From Phaeoceros laevis (lineage: Eukaryota; Anthocerotophyta; Anthocerotopsida; Notothyladales): a stretch of DNA of 43,288 bases. The notes below the pieces were generated by a model, which saw nothing but the letters and a program-made list of their open reading frames with translations, searched no databases and was not told the origin of the DNA. The stretch lies in contig JBNGIQ010009148.1 of NCBI GenBank assembly GCA_049999765.1, positions 110,978 to 154,265 on the forward strand, read 5' to 3'. How positions within the stretch are numbered: the stretch's first letter is position 1; every line of letters begins with the position of its first letter. A program made the translations under genes and the position numbers. Positions 34,401-42,735 of the stretch are shown piece after piece.

Positions 34401-35583
34401 GTCCCCCATTTGCTTATACAGCTGCAAAGCCGTATTGGGTTGGCCCTGCTGGATATATGCTGCAATCATGGAAGTCCATGACACTACATTCCTCCGTGAC
34501 AAACCATCAAACACCTTCTTTGCATCCTCAATACTACCACACTTGCCATACATGTCGATCAGACATGTACCAACGAACAAATCAAATTGGTGCCTGTATT
34601 TTACAGCTTCTGCATGAACACGCTTGCCCTCTTCCAGGTCCAACAGGCTGCTACAGGCTCCCAGTAGGCTGACAAAGGTGTATTTATCCGGCTCCAAACC
34701 TTCCTCTCGCATACACTGATAGGTTCGTAACGCTTCCTTTCCTTGTCCAGCCATGGTGTATCCAGATATAAGAGCTGTCCAGGAGAAAACAGATCTGTGA
34801 GTCAACCTCTGAAACAGCTTGACCGCATCTTCAAGGCCACCACACTTCACCAACGTGATCACCACATTTTCACCGAGAAACCTGGAGGATTCCAATCCAT
34901 GTCTGGCCAAGTGGTCGTGCACGCGCTTGGCCTGAACCAAGGCCTTCCTCTTGGAGCACGCCTTCAAGAGCGTGCTATACATGCCCACGGAGGGTGCCGA
35001 GCCATGTTCATCCATGCGCAAAAGGACATCCATGGCTTTGTCCAACTGTCCCTGGTTGCACAAGCTTTGCAGTACATTTGCTGGTTTGGGTGACCCAGCA
35101 GGCCCCTGCGGTGCCCCTGGACCACCCTGTAGCCTTGCATCCTCCTGTATGCCTATCCGAGAGTCCACCCACAAACGATTGCAGCACGAAGTTCTCCTGT
35201 GCTGGATGTTCAAATGCGAGGGGCTTATTCTCTGCAACCATGGTAACAGCTCGTGTCAGGAATTGTCCACAAATCCAACCTTCGGCCCCTGCAACGCAGA
35301 TTCTGCAAGGCAGATTCTGCAAGGCTTTGGGGTTGTGAATTAGAGGCCCTACCTTGCGCAGCCTGTTGTCCCACCATTGTGGAGGCTTGAAGGAGGAACT
35401 CTCACGAAGCGGGCTGAAGGGCCCGACTGTGAATCCTTCGAGCCCTGGAGAAGACGAAAACTGTCGATCTCGAAAACTACCGCGGATTCCACAAGAACAG
35501 AAGACTTCGAACATGAATGGATTGTGCGCACAGCAGCATGGACACAGCTCGTATACACCAGAGATGTTCCTCCTCTCCAGCAT
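31425..35583 (-). CDS. PLS-class pentatricopeptide repeat protein, E-type, with higher-order repeats
   Basis: The main exon (35231-31425) is open for 1268 codons before the stop but has no ATG near its start. A GT-AG intron (35352-35232) joins it in frame to an ATG-starting exon at 35583-35353, giving 1345 residues; that first exon is inferred. Nine PLS blocks can be counted from their SMYGKCGSI.DA..VF cores. Six reference points lie exactly 351 bp apart, while the last block has the normal 306-bp (102-residue) PLS spacing. The C-terminus has an E/E+ region (LVEEGVAFFESM, HYVTMVDLLGRAG, PGQSWIE) and ends without a DYW domain. Such proteins bind organellar RNA base by base, usually for C-to-U editing with a partner deaminase. 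The target is unknown; an organelle-targeting N-terminus is likely. Confidence 0.85.
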
Positions 35584-36265
35584 CCGTATCGCGGTTCATC
35601 ATCGGACAGGACCCACACTGTTTCAAACTCCGAGAGTAGGGAACATCATGCCTCTAAAGCCCCCCACCCCGCCCCACCCAAGTGTAAGGGCCTAACAAAA
35701 GAGGAGCGAGTAGCCGAGTTCAGCCTTGACAACGGTGTCGATATGATGAGCGGGGTATCAGCGCCCACGAAGTACACTTGATGGGCAGCAGACAAGGAGG
35801 ATCTTACCGTGCAAGTATGATGACACACAAGAAGGATAAGGATAGATACTCATCAACCAAAAGGGCTTCACAGCCTTCCAAATCCAAGGTAGCTTATCTT
35901 GCCTGGCAGAACTAGTCTATCTAAACGACCTGGAACTTCTTCCTTTTGAGGCCGTGTAAATCTCCTACCTATGATACAAAGTCACCAGAAGTGCCGACAG
36001 ATGCCATCAGAAATCTCAACATCACTGCCCCAACCTCCTCCATCCGGTCTGCCATGGTCCAGCTTTCAAAATTGTTTTCCTGCCGGAAGGATGGAAGGGT
36101 CACCAGAGCCTCACAGGGCTCACCTGCTGCTAATCTAAATCTAGAATTCAAAAGTCGGAAGGACTCACAGGTTTCAAGGCTAGTCATGTTTTCAGAGGGG
36201 ACAGCCAGAAGCAAAGATGAAAAGCATGTACAAATTCGGTGCCAGCAAAAGTGACTACCCACAGC
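35584..36265. other. Spacer between PPR gene and response regulator
   Basis: Holds the PPR 5' flank and the response-regulator 3' UTR, both genes being on the minus strand. No further gene seen. Confidence 0.4.
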
Positions 36266-37375
36266 TCACACAAGAGCCAAGCTGCTGAATCGGGTCCGCC
36301 GTTCAGGGTCTGGCAGCTGCCGCCCTGCAACACTTTCTGGTGCAATCTTCCTCTTGGAGCAAGCCGAAGGTCCACTTGCGCTGCCCACGGACATCACAGG
36401 CAAGGACGAGGCACGAGACAACGAAGGCCTGATAAAACCCCTCAATCTCTTCACGTCTTCCAACTGCACGGGCTTCAGAATGAAGTCCTCAGCTCCTTCT
36501 GCTTTGCAGCTGTAATCACACAACCATCCATCCATGCGTCCAGTCAGTACGCTTCCAAGGCTATCTCCTCCACAGGGCTTCCCTAGTCTAATACTGCAAA
36601 GGACTAAGAAGCACTCACTCTTCAATCCGAGATCTGACGTTCTCCGAAGACATGATCACCACCGGAATCTCCCTCAAGGCAGAGGTTTCCTGCACATCAC
36701 AAACGAGAATACCATCAAACACAAGCCCCCCGAATTGAAGTGGAAGCTAATGCTACACTCCGGGATCTCAAGCCAACTAGGTACCTTCACTTTCTTGAGC
36801 AGATCGTATCCCGTCATCGAAGGCATGCAGTAATCGGTGATAATCAGGTTGAACTCAAATGCCTGCACGAAACATACCACTTGAGTCAATCTCACTCCCC
36901 CTAGGTAGAACCAACCAGATACTACAATTGCCTCCAGGAACCACTGCAATTAGGTCGAAACTAGTTCTTTCCCTACCTGAGCATTCAGAGATGACCGCCC
37001 TTCAGACAGACCCAGCACCTCCAAAGCCCTCACAGCGCTATCCACCACAGTCACTGGAGGACGCAAACACGAGGCTGCTACCATCAGAGAGGTGATTCCA
37101 CCAACAAAAACAAACAATCTACCACGGGGAATTCCACCGTGAGCAACCAAAACCCGCAACAAAAAATCCATCCGGAAGCCGAAAGCCACCAGAAGCATAC
37201 CTTTGTAGGAGGAGTTCTTGAGGAGCCGCTCAATCAGTTTCCTGTCAATGGTACTGTCATCCACAGCTAGCACGTGGAACTGCGTAGTGCCTACTAAGTC
37301 GTTTCCCTCATTCAGGGGGTGGACGGCTTTGCTGCAGGGCCGCTGCTCCGCGGCCACCTTGCTCTTCCTCACCAT
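36266..37375 (-). CDS. RR: Type-A response regulator (cytokinin signalling)
   Basis: Five exons on the minus strand: 37375-37201, 37053-36977, 36862-36785, 36689-36619 and 36509-36266, giving 214 residues. The receiver domain starts at [20 protein letters not shown] with the acidic pair Asp39-Asp40. The phospho-acceptor is Asp94 in [16 protein letters not shown], followed by [13 protein letters not shown] with Ser124 and [19 protein letters not shown] with Lys146. There is no Myb/GARP DNA-binding domain after the receiver, only a Ser/Arg-rich tail, which makes it type A. These proteins accept phosphate from histidine phosphotransfer proteins and dampen cytokinin signalling; family genes are usually cytokinin-induced. 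Sequence order and intron positions fit plant ARR3-9 relatives. The 5' leader contains a (CTG)n run. Confidence 0.95.
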
Positions 37376-37707
37376 CTCCGCTTTCCTGCCTACCTGCCTG
37401 CGGGCCCCGAGGCCTGGTCTTCTTCTTCCCTTCCCCAGCCGCTCCCCTCGAGGCCGCCGTTCCTAGTGCTATCTACAACCAGCTGCCATCACCCCAAGAC
37501 GCAGATCCCCAGCTACCATTCAAGCCAACACCGCCTCAGGCCGGAGCAGCTGACAGGCATAGCTCCAATGCCACGCCCAGCGCCAGCTCGGTCTCTTCCA
37601 ACCACAGCCACGAGCTACGCAGCAATCCAAGCCGCCGCACTCTCCTCTCGACAGCACCAACAGAAACAGCCGCCCCTTGCAAGCCGCTAGCTTCCTCAAG
37701 CAGCAGG

Positions 37708-37730
37708 CGCAGCAGCAGCAGCAGCAGCAG
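37708..37730. repeat. CAG/CTG trinucleotide run
   Basis: About seven CAG units in the upstream leader of the response regulator, with further CAG at 37700-37707. Noncoding as far as can be seen. Confidence 0.8.
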
Positions 37731-39311
37731 GAGGAGAGCACCAGAAGAGGAGACAGAAAGGAAGAGAGGAGACAAGAAGGCCGCCCCTGCTGCTACAGTA
37801 GCACAGCAGCCGAGAGGGGAGAGAGAGACAGGGAGGGGCCGGGCAGGGCGCAGAAGAGGGAGGTGGGCTCTGCCCCCGCACTGCCAGACACAGAGCGCCA
37901 GAGGAGAATGCGACAACAAAAGCTCATCGGCGAGCGATTGGGAGAGATGGAATGCAAGGCAAGCACCCCCAACAGTAGCAACAACCAACAGAGGCGAGAG
38001 AGACGGCTCCTCTCCTCTGCTTGTCTCGCTCCAGATGCCCCTGTTATCACGCTCCGTTAAGCTCTGTTAAAAACCGAGTAACCGAGTAGTAAGCCCGGTA
38101 GCCCACCCCTTTGACTGTGTGGATCTCCGGAAGATTTGGTGGCCCCAGGCGTCATCATTTAACGGCCCCACTGGCGGTCCCACTGCCCCCTTCCCGTTAG
38201 GGTAATAACTACCCGCCGGAATCTTATTAACCTACCTCCAATAATTTACCGCCTTCTCGGATGTCCCGACACGCAACGCCTTCACGCCGCGGTCCCGCCG
38301 GCGCCGGCGGTGCACTCTTTCCGGCGAGGTGAAACTCACAGACCCGCTGACAGTTAGAGAGCCATAATGGCGGGGCCGGGTTTCGCCATTAACCCGGAAT
38401 CGCCAGTAGATCGCCCCAATTGAGCCACAAGCCCGTGGCCACGGCTGACGTGGCATCCGTGCCACGGCCGCTCTTCACGTGGGCGAATAGCATGCGCGTC
38501 CATCCCCGCGATATGCGCCGAGATCTGCGGGCTGGGCTCTGACCGTGCCACCTGGCCCGAATTTCACCCAGAAAAGTCAAATGCCATTAGCCTTGACCCA
38601 ATCATGAGGCCCCCGGCCGCCCCCTGCACCCCGCGCATTTCGAAAGCATGTAAAATTGGCTGCCCTGCCCAAAATCCCAGAAATCGCGCCGGCTCGTCGT
38701 CGGGCAGCAGAAGGAAGCATCCTTTGGAAATAGGTACTGTACGTCCAGAATTGACAGTCTGACCGTCTGGGCCGTATGTGTGTGCGCTATTTTAAAAGGG
38801 CCGGTTGAGGCGGCCGTTTGAGCGAAACGGAACGGGATAAGGGGGACGGGGGGACTCACCCAATCATGGAATGGATGCATGGCATACGGTAGAATGATGG
38901 AATGATGGGATAATGAGGTGATGAGAACAAACACGACAAACACGACGTTCAAAATGTGTCGGTCCAAGGCCGAAGAAATGTTCCCTTCAACCGTGTCGTA
39001 ACTGTCGTTGGCACCCGTTTGTTGGGACGTCTGTTATCCCCCCAGATACGTCCAGATACTCCGTCGATGCTTATCTGTGCATGGTACGCATGGCATGGCT
39101 GGCGATTCCAGGGGCCGGCTTTAAGCGGACGGCGAAAGGACCAATGAGAAAACCCCGGAATACACTTGTTGGGGAACCACTTTTCCTAAAATACTCTACA
39201 CTTCGGATTCGGCGATCTTGCGACAGGCCACCTGCCCTGCTCCTATTTATCCTCTCCTGCCCGCCGACCACCCTCCCACGCTCGAGATAAATAAAACACA
39301 CTAGAAAGACG

Positions 39312-39319
39312 AAAAAAAA
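39312..39319 (-). terminator. RNA polymerase III terminator for tRNA-Asn
   Basis: Eight A on the plus strand are a T8 run on the minus strand, 27 bases past the tRNA 3' end. Confidence 0.75.
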
Positions 39320-39346
39320 CCCAATGAGTGAAATCATTGAAATGAA

Positions 39347-39370
39347 CGCTAGAGGGAGGGCTTGAACCTC

Positions 39371-39403
<33 letters not shown>

Positions 39404-39420
39404 AACTGAGCTACTCCAGC
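39347..39420 (-). tRNA. trnN-GUU: tRNA-Asn (anticodon GUU)
   Basis: On the minus strand the 74-nt gene has a seven-base-pair acceptor stem (GCTGGAG with CTCTAGC, one G-U pair), discriminator G, D-arm TAGCTCAGTTGGTTAGAG and anticodon loop CTGTTAA with anticodon GTT. The T-arm contains GGTTCAAGCC. No intron. The sequence is very close to plant nuclear tRNA-Asn. CAACA lies just upstream and an AT-rich ATAAAATAAAAAG about 20-30 bases upstream, as usual for plant tRNA genes; the T8 terminator follows. Confidence 0.97.
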
Positions 39421-39873
39421 TGTTGATGTAGGTGCGGACTTTTTATTTTATTGTAGAAAAGTCACGGGCCTTGCTTGAACTTGAGCGACTCGAGGGATCT
39501 GTGGACGATGCGTGCTGCATGTTTGCAACTGCAAGCATCCTGCATTCTTCGTGAGCAGCACCCTCGGTATGCCCTTCTGCCACCAGCATCCTGAACCCTT
39601 TCCAAGCTTTCAATGCCTCTATGATGGTCCCGTTAATGGATGAAGTCTGCAAGGCGCATCACAGACCTGTCCACTGGCGGCAGGCATCCGCATGAGTACT
39701 ATGGCTTCACAGGAATTTGAAAGGCAGGCAGCTAGCGTCTGCGTGGTTTCTGCCTTCGCGTTTCGCATCCAGGCTAAGGTGCTTGTTATTGCAGAGCAAC
39801 GTGGCAGCGGTAGAGCTGCTGCTGCTGCTGGCCACCTGCTGAGGTCGTGAGACAGCTGTAAGCGAAGGCAACC
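39421..39873. other. Spacer between tRNA-Asn and the oxidoreductase
   Basis: No gene seen. Likely the promoter and 5' UTR of the oxidoreductase at 39874. Confidence 0.4.
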
Positions 39874-41256
39874 ATGAGCCTGGATCGTCCTTATTGTGCA
39901 GCTCCCCGGTTCCTCTTGCCGCACAACAGTTTGGCTAGCTCCTACAGCAGGTGTATGCTGAATGCACGTTTGCCCTTGGCCGCTTCCTCTCTCGTTGTGT
40001 TGCGGTTTTATTCCATCTCACCATCGCCTGCTTCCTCTCCCGCGTGCGAGCCTGGGAGGCGCACCTTCTGTGCCCCGGTTGCGGCAGCCATGGCCGAGCA
40101 AGCTCACCAGGCGCCGCAGCACGTGGTGGTGTGCGGGGCTGGGGTGATCGGAGCATGCACCGCCTACTTCCTGGCGCGGAGAGGGGTGCAGGTGACTGTG
40201 GTGGAGAAGAGCTCCGTGGCATGCGCGGCATCCGGCAAGGCAGGCGGGTTTCTGGCTCTGGACTGGTGCGACTCCACTCCTCTGGGCAAGCTCGCCAGAG
40301 CCAGCTTCAGTTTGCACCAGCAGCTGGCTGAGGAGCTTGGAGGTGATGAGGAGTACGGTTACCGCAGCCTCGACACTCTCAGTCTCAACGTGGAGGAGAG
40401 GCCTGCCTCCTCCTCCAAGAGGAGCGGATTAGGGTTGGGCCGGTCTGTGCCTGCCTGGGTGGACGGTCCTGTGAGCAGAGTCAGCGTGATCGGGAGCAAG
40501 GAGAGCACCGCGCAGGTCCATCCGCAGCTCTTCACCAGGAAGGTCTTGAACGCGGCGGTGGAGATGTTCGGAGCCAGGCTTGTGACAGGAGAAGTACAGG
40601 AAATTAGGCTGGACCAGGATGCAGCAAGGGTGACAGGCGTGGTTGTGGATGGAGAGGTTGTTGCTGCAGACTGTGCTGTCATAGCCATGGGACCTTGGTC
40701 TGCCAAGATCGAGTTGGTGTCCAGGCTGACCACAATTTCTGGACTGAAAGCCCACAGCATTGTGTTGTTCCCCAAGGAGCCAGAGGCCATCACAGCTCAT
40801 GCCTTGTTCTTGGGGTACAGGACCAAGGAGGGGAGGGCTCTGGAGCCAGAGATCTATCCCCGTAGCACTGGAGAGGTGTATGTTTGCGGGATGTCTGAGG
40901 GGGTGCCTGTTCCTGACGACCCAGAGCAGATCGTTCCCAGGAGGGAGTCGATCAAGATGTTGGAGAGAGTGGCTGCCACGGTTTGCAGTAAGCTGGCCAC
41001 GGCGGAGGTGAAGGCAGAGCAAGCATGCTTTCTACCTTGCTCAGAGGATGGGTTGCCCTTGATTGGCAAAATCCCAGACGTCCAAGGAGCATTTGTTGGC
41101 ACAGGCCATAGCTGCTGGGGGATCCTGAATGCGCCTGCCACGGGGGCTTCACTTGCTGAGCTGATTGCAGAAGGAACTCCAAAAACAGCAGACCTACGGC
41201 CCTTCGACCCTGCCAGATTTGCCAGGTCGTCTAGACGGAAAACTTTGGCTTTCTGA
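39874..41256 (+). CDS. FAD-dependent oxidoreductase, DAO family (TDA3 / C1F5.03c-like)
   Basis: Single exon, 460 residues from the ATG at 39874. The first 72 residues are rich in Ser, Ala, Arg and Leu and nearly free of acidic residues, a likely organelle-targeting extension. The conserved domain begins after a second ATG (residue 73, MAEQAHQ). The FAD-binding Rossmann motif is CGAGVIGACTAYFLARRG (87-104) with the ribose-binding Glu111 in VVEK. SGKAGGFLALDW is characteristic of the yeast TDA3 / plant 'putative oxidoreductase' group. The C-terminal GTGHSCWGILNAPATG closes the FAD site. Substrate is not known; glycine/D-amino-acid-oxidase-like chemistry is only a family inference. Confidence 0.88.
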   Translation: MSLDRPYCAAPRFLLPHNSLASSYSRCMLNARLPLAASSLVVLRFYSISPSPASSPACEPGRRTFCAPVAAAMAEQAHQAPQHVVVCGAGVIGACTAYFLARRGVQVTVVEKSSVACAASGKAGGFLALDWCDSTPLGKLARASFSLHQQLAEELGGDEEYGYRSLDTLSLNVEERPASSSKRSGLGLGRSVPAWVDGPVSRVSVIGSKESTAQVHPQLFTRKVLNAAVEMFGARLVTGEVQEIRLDQDAARVTGVVVDGEVVAADCAVIAMGPWSAKIELVSRLTTISGLKAHSIVLFPKEPEAITAHALFLGYRTKEGRALEPEIYPRSTGEVYVCGMSEGVPVPDDPEQIVPRRESIKMLERVAATVCSKLATAEVKAEQACFLPCSEDGLPLIGKIPDVQGAFVGTGHSCWGILNAPATGASLAELIAEGTPKTADLRPFDPARFARSSRRKTLAF

Positions 41257-41296
41257 TATGATCATGCACAGTTCTTAGGACAATAGCACGGCAGCA

Positions 41297-41359
41297 GGCG
41301 AGGTGTCCAATTCCCATGTGAAGTTGGCTAAACACCATAATCAACTTACTACTACTACA
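41297..41359 (+). repeat. Dispersed short repeat with (CTA)n tail, copy A
   Basis: GTGTCCAATTCCCATG, AAGTTGGCTAAACACCATAA, then ACTTACTACTACTAC. It lies just left of the minisatellite in the same orientation as copy B on its right. Confidence 0.65.
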
Positions 41360-41472
41360 GGCCATGACTCATCTCCATCCAGCATGCGATGTAAACTTGT
41401 AAATGGAAAGTTAACTGTACATTATAGGAGCTGCAAGAAGCTAAAACGCACCTGCCCTCGTCCTTGCATACC

Positions 41473-41764
41473 AAGGTCCCTGGACGGGGGCTCCCGGCAA
41501 GGTCCCTGGACGGGGGCTGACGGCAAGGTCCCTGGACGGGGGCTGCCGGCAAGGTCCCTGGATGGGGGCTCCCGGTTGTTGGTCCCTGGATGGGGGCTCC
41601 CGGTTGTTGCTTGCAATTCCTGGACGGGGGCTCCCGGTTGTTGCTTACAATCCCTGGACGGGGGCTCCCGGTTGTTGCTTGCAATCCCTGGACGGGGGCT
41701 CCCGGTNNNNNNNNNNGGGGGCTCCCGGTTGTTGCTTGCAATCCCTGGACGGGGGCTCCCGGTC
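41473..41764. repeat. GC-rich minisatellite with two unit types
   Basis: Three 26-bp units (AAGGTCCCTGGACGGGGGCT plus six bases, starting 41473, 41499 and 41525) pass through a transitional copy into units of about 34 bp sharing CCCTGGACGGGGGCTCCCGG but adding a TTGTTGCTTGCAAT stretch. A 10-N gap interrupts the array at 41707-41716, so the true copy number is unknown. Every unit has a GGGGG run. Frames through it code only Pro/Gly-rich repeats. Confidence 0.9.
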
Positions 41765-41780
41765 GCCGGTTGAAATACCT

Positions 41781-41843
41781 GACGGGGTGTTCAATTCCCA
41801 TTGGTGGAGTTGGCAAACACCATAACCATACTACTACTACTAC
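41781..41843 (+). repeat. Dispersed short repeat with (CTA)n tail, copy B
   Basis: GTGTTCAATTCCCATTGG, GGAGTTGGCAAACACCATAA, then CATACTACTACTACTAC. GTTCAATTC fits the pol III B-box consensus GWTCRANNC. It is the right-hand flank of the minisatellite. Confidence 0.65.
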
Positions 41844-42142
41844 CAAAGCGGCTTAGCGGGATGAAACGTTAAAACCTAAATAAGTTACCATGTTTAATAT
41901 TTGTCCTTTGGCGTGGAAGACGAGGTGGATGTGTGCGCACTGCACCTATATAAGGAAGTACTAATATCATGTCGGGAAGTAAGTTCCTAACTAACATCTT
42001 GTGAGGGCTGTAATCACTCTCAGCAAACTTTTTTGGAGTCTATCTCCAACATATTGGCGAAGCATTTGTTCATGCACCTTGCAGAACTTGCTTCTAGTTT
42101 CGGATCATTTACTAGGTTTGCAAACTTTTCGTCCATTCCAAA

Positions 42143-42643
42143 ATGTCTTCACAAAGTGCAAGTGCAAGTGTTATTTTTAACACGCATATTTGCGCAAGTG
42201 CTATTACTAGCCGTGTTGATACTACGGGCTGCAGTATTTGCTTAGAAGCCATTGTCTCACTAAACCAAACAACAAGCATTCCAATATGTTGTCACATATT
42301 CCATAAGCAATGTTTGGATGAGTGGGTTAATAACAGCGGGACAACGTGTCCATTATGTAGAAGACAATTTATTGAGTGTGAGATACACATTGGAGAAGAA
42401 GAAGATCTAAGAACACTAGAAGTGGTTTCCGAGATTGGACCTGATCGTAGAGTAGTTCTTATTGCAAGGCTTGTTTTTGGACAAGACCAAATTATGAGAA
42501 GGGATGCGCATGGACTAGGATTAAGATTAAGTCAAAGACTACGGGTAAGAAGCTTGCTAAAAAGAACTAGGTCACGAGCAAGAATGAGGTTTAACCCAGC
42601 AATAGCTTTGAACCATGTGTGGCATGTCTTACGTTCGACATGA
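42143..42643 (+). CDS. Small RING-H2 zinc-finger protein
   Basis: 166 residues from the ATG at 42143. A RING-H2 domain spans 30-72 with ligands Cys30, Cys33, Cys49, His51, His54, Cys57, Cys69 and Cys72 (CSIC, CCHIFHKQC, DEW, CPLC). These eight ligands and the conserved Trp61 indicate a working E2-binding E3 fold. The N-terminal 29 residues are Ser/Thr-rich. The C-terminal half has a very basic Arg/Leu stretch (LRLSQRLRVRSLLKRTRSRARMR). No transmembrane segment is seen. Codon use is AT-rich, unlike the neighbouring genes, and the ORF ends 17 bp before a Helitron-like terminus, so it could belong to or have been carried by a mobile element. Confidence 0.65.
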   Translation: MSSQSASASVIFNTHICASAITSRVDTTGCSICLEAIVSLNQTTSIPICCHIFHKQCLDEWVNNSGTTCPLCRRQFIECEIHIGEEEDLRTLEVVSEIGPDRRVVLIARLVFGQDQIMRRDAHGLGLRLSQRLRVRSLLKRTRSRARMRFNPAIALNHVWHVLRST

Positions 42644-42659
42644 AGCTATGAGTTATCAA

Positions 42660-42710
42660 TCTACTATAATAAAAAAATAGGGGGAGCATGCGTTTGTCCG
42701 TTCGCCCTAA
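42660..42710 (+). mobile_element. Helitron-like 5' terminus (candidate)
   Basis: TCTACTATAATAAAAAAATA starts at 42660 directly after an A, as at Helitron A|T insertion sites (elements begin 5'-TC). A GTTTGTCCGTTCGCCC stretch follows, common near Helitron 5' ends. No CTRR 3' end or Rep/helicase gene is visible in the window. Confidence 0.45.
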
Positions 42711-42735
42711 CCCTAAAATTTTTTTTTGAAATTTT

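Larger units (their letters stand above)
37376..39346. other. Response-regulator upstream region and GC-rich spacer
   Basis: No gene recognised over nearly 2 kb. Features seen: a CAG-type trinucleotide run (37708-37730), a 16-bp GC palindrome (CCGCCGGCGCCGGCGG, 38295-38310), ACGT-core motifs near 38448 and 38477, a TATA-like TATTTTAAAAGGG near 38789 and a GAATGATG-rich patch near 38892-38920. Open frames at 37677-38060 and elsewhere follow the repeats and composition. Confidence 0.35.
41257..42142. other. Repeat-rich spacer with minisatellite
   Basis: No gene. It holds the (CTA)n-tailed repeat copies, the GC-rich minisatellite and a 10-N gap (41707-41716). After 41850 the composition turns AT-rich towards the RING ORF. 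Confidence 0.5.

Noticed and set aside
35008-35352. Continuation of the minus-strand frame from the ATG at 35583 into an alternative frame over the PPR start
   Set aside because: Past 35353 this frame overlaps the PPR frame and reads as unrelated sequence; splicing at 35352/35232 links the ATG exon to the PPR exon in frame instead.
37677-38060. Gln/Glu/Arg-rich plus-strand frame upstream of the response regulator
   Set aside because: Composition follows the CAG run and purine-rich leader; antisense to the 5' flank of the regulator.
41473-41764. CRISPR-like array
   Set aside because: The variable parts are nearly identical between units and the setting is plant nuclear; it is an ordinary minisatellite.
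41355-41856. Pro/Gly-rich open frames through the minisatellite on both strands
   Set aside because: Repeat translation across a gap; present in several frames at once, so not protein selection.
42700-42720. Interstitial telomere repeat (CCCTAACCCTAAAA)
   Set aside because: Fewer than two complete plant telomere units; better explained as part of the Helitron-like end.
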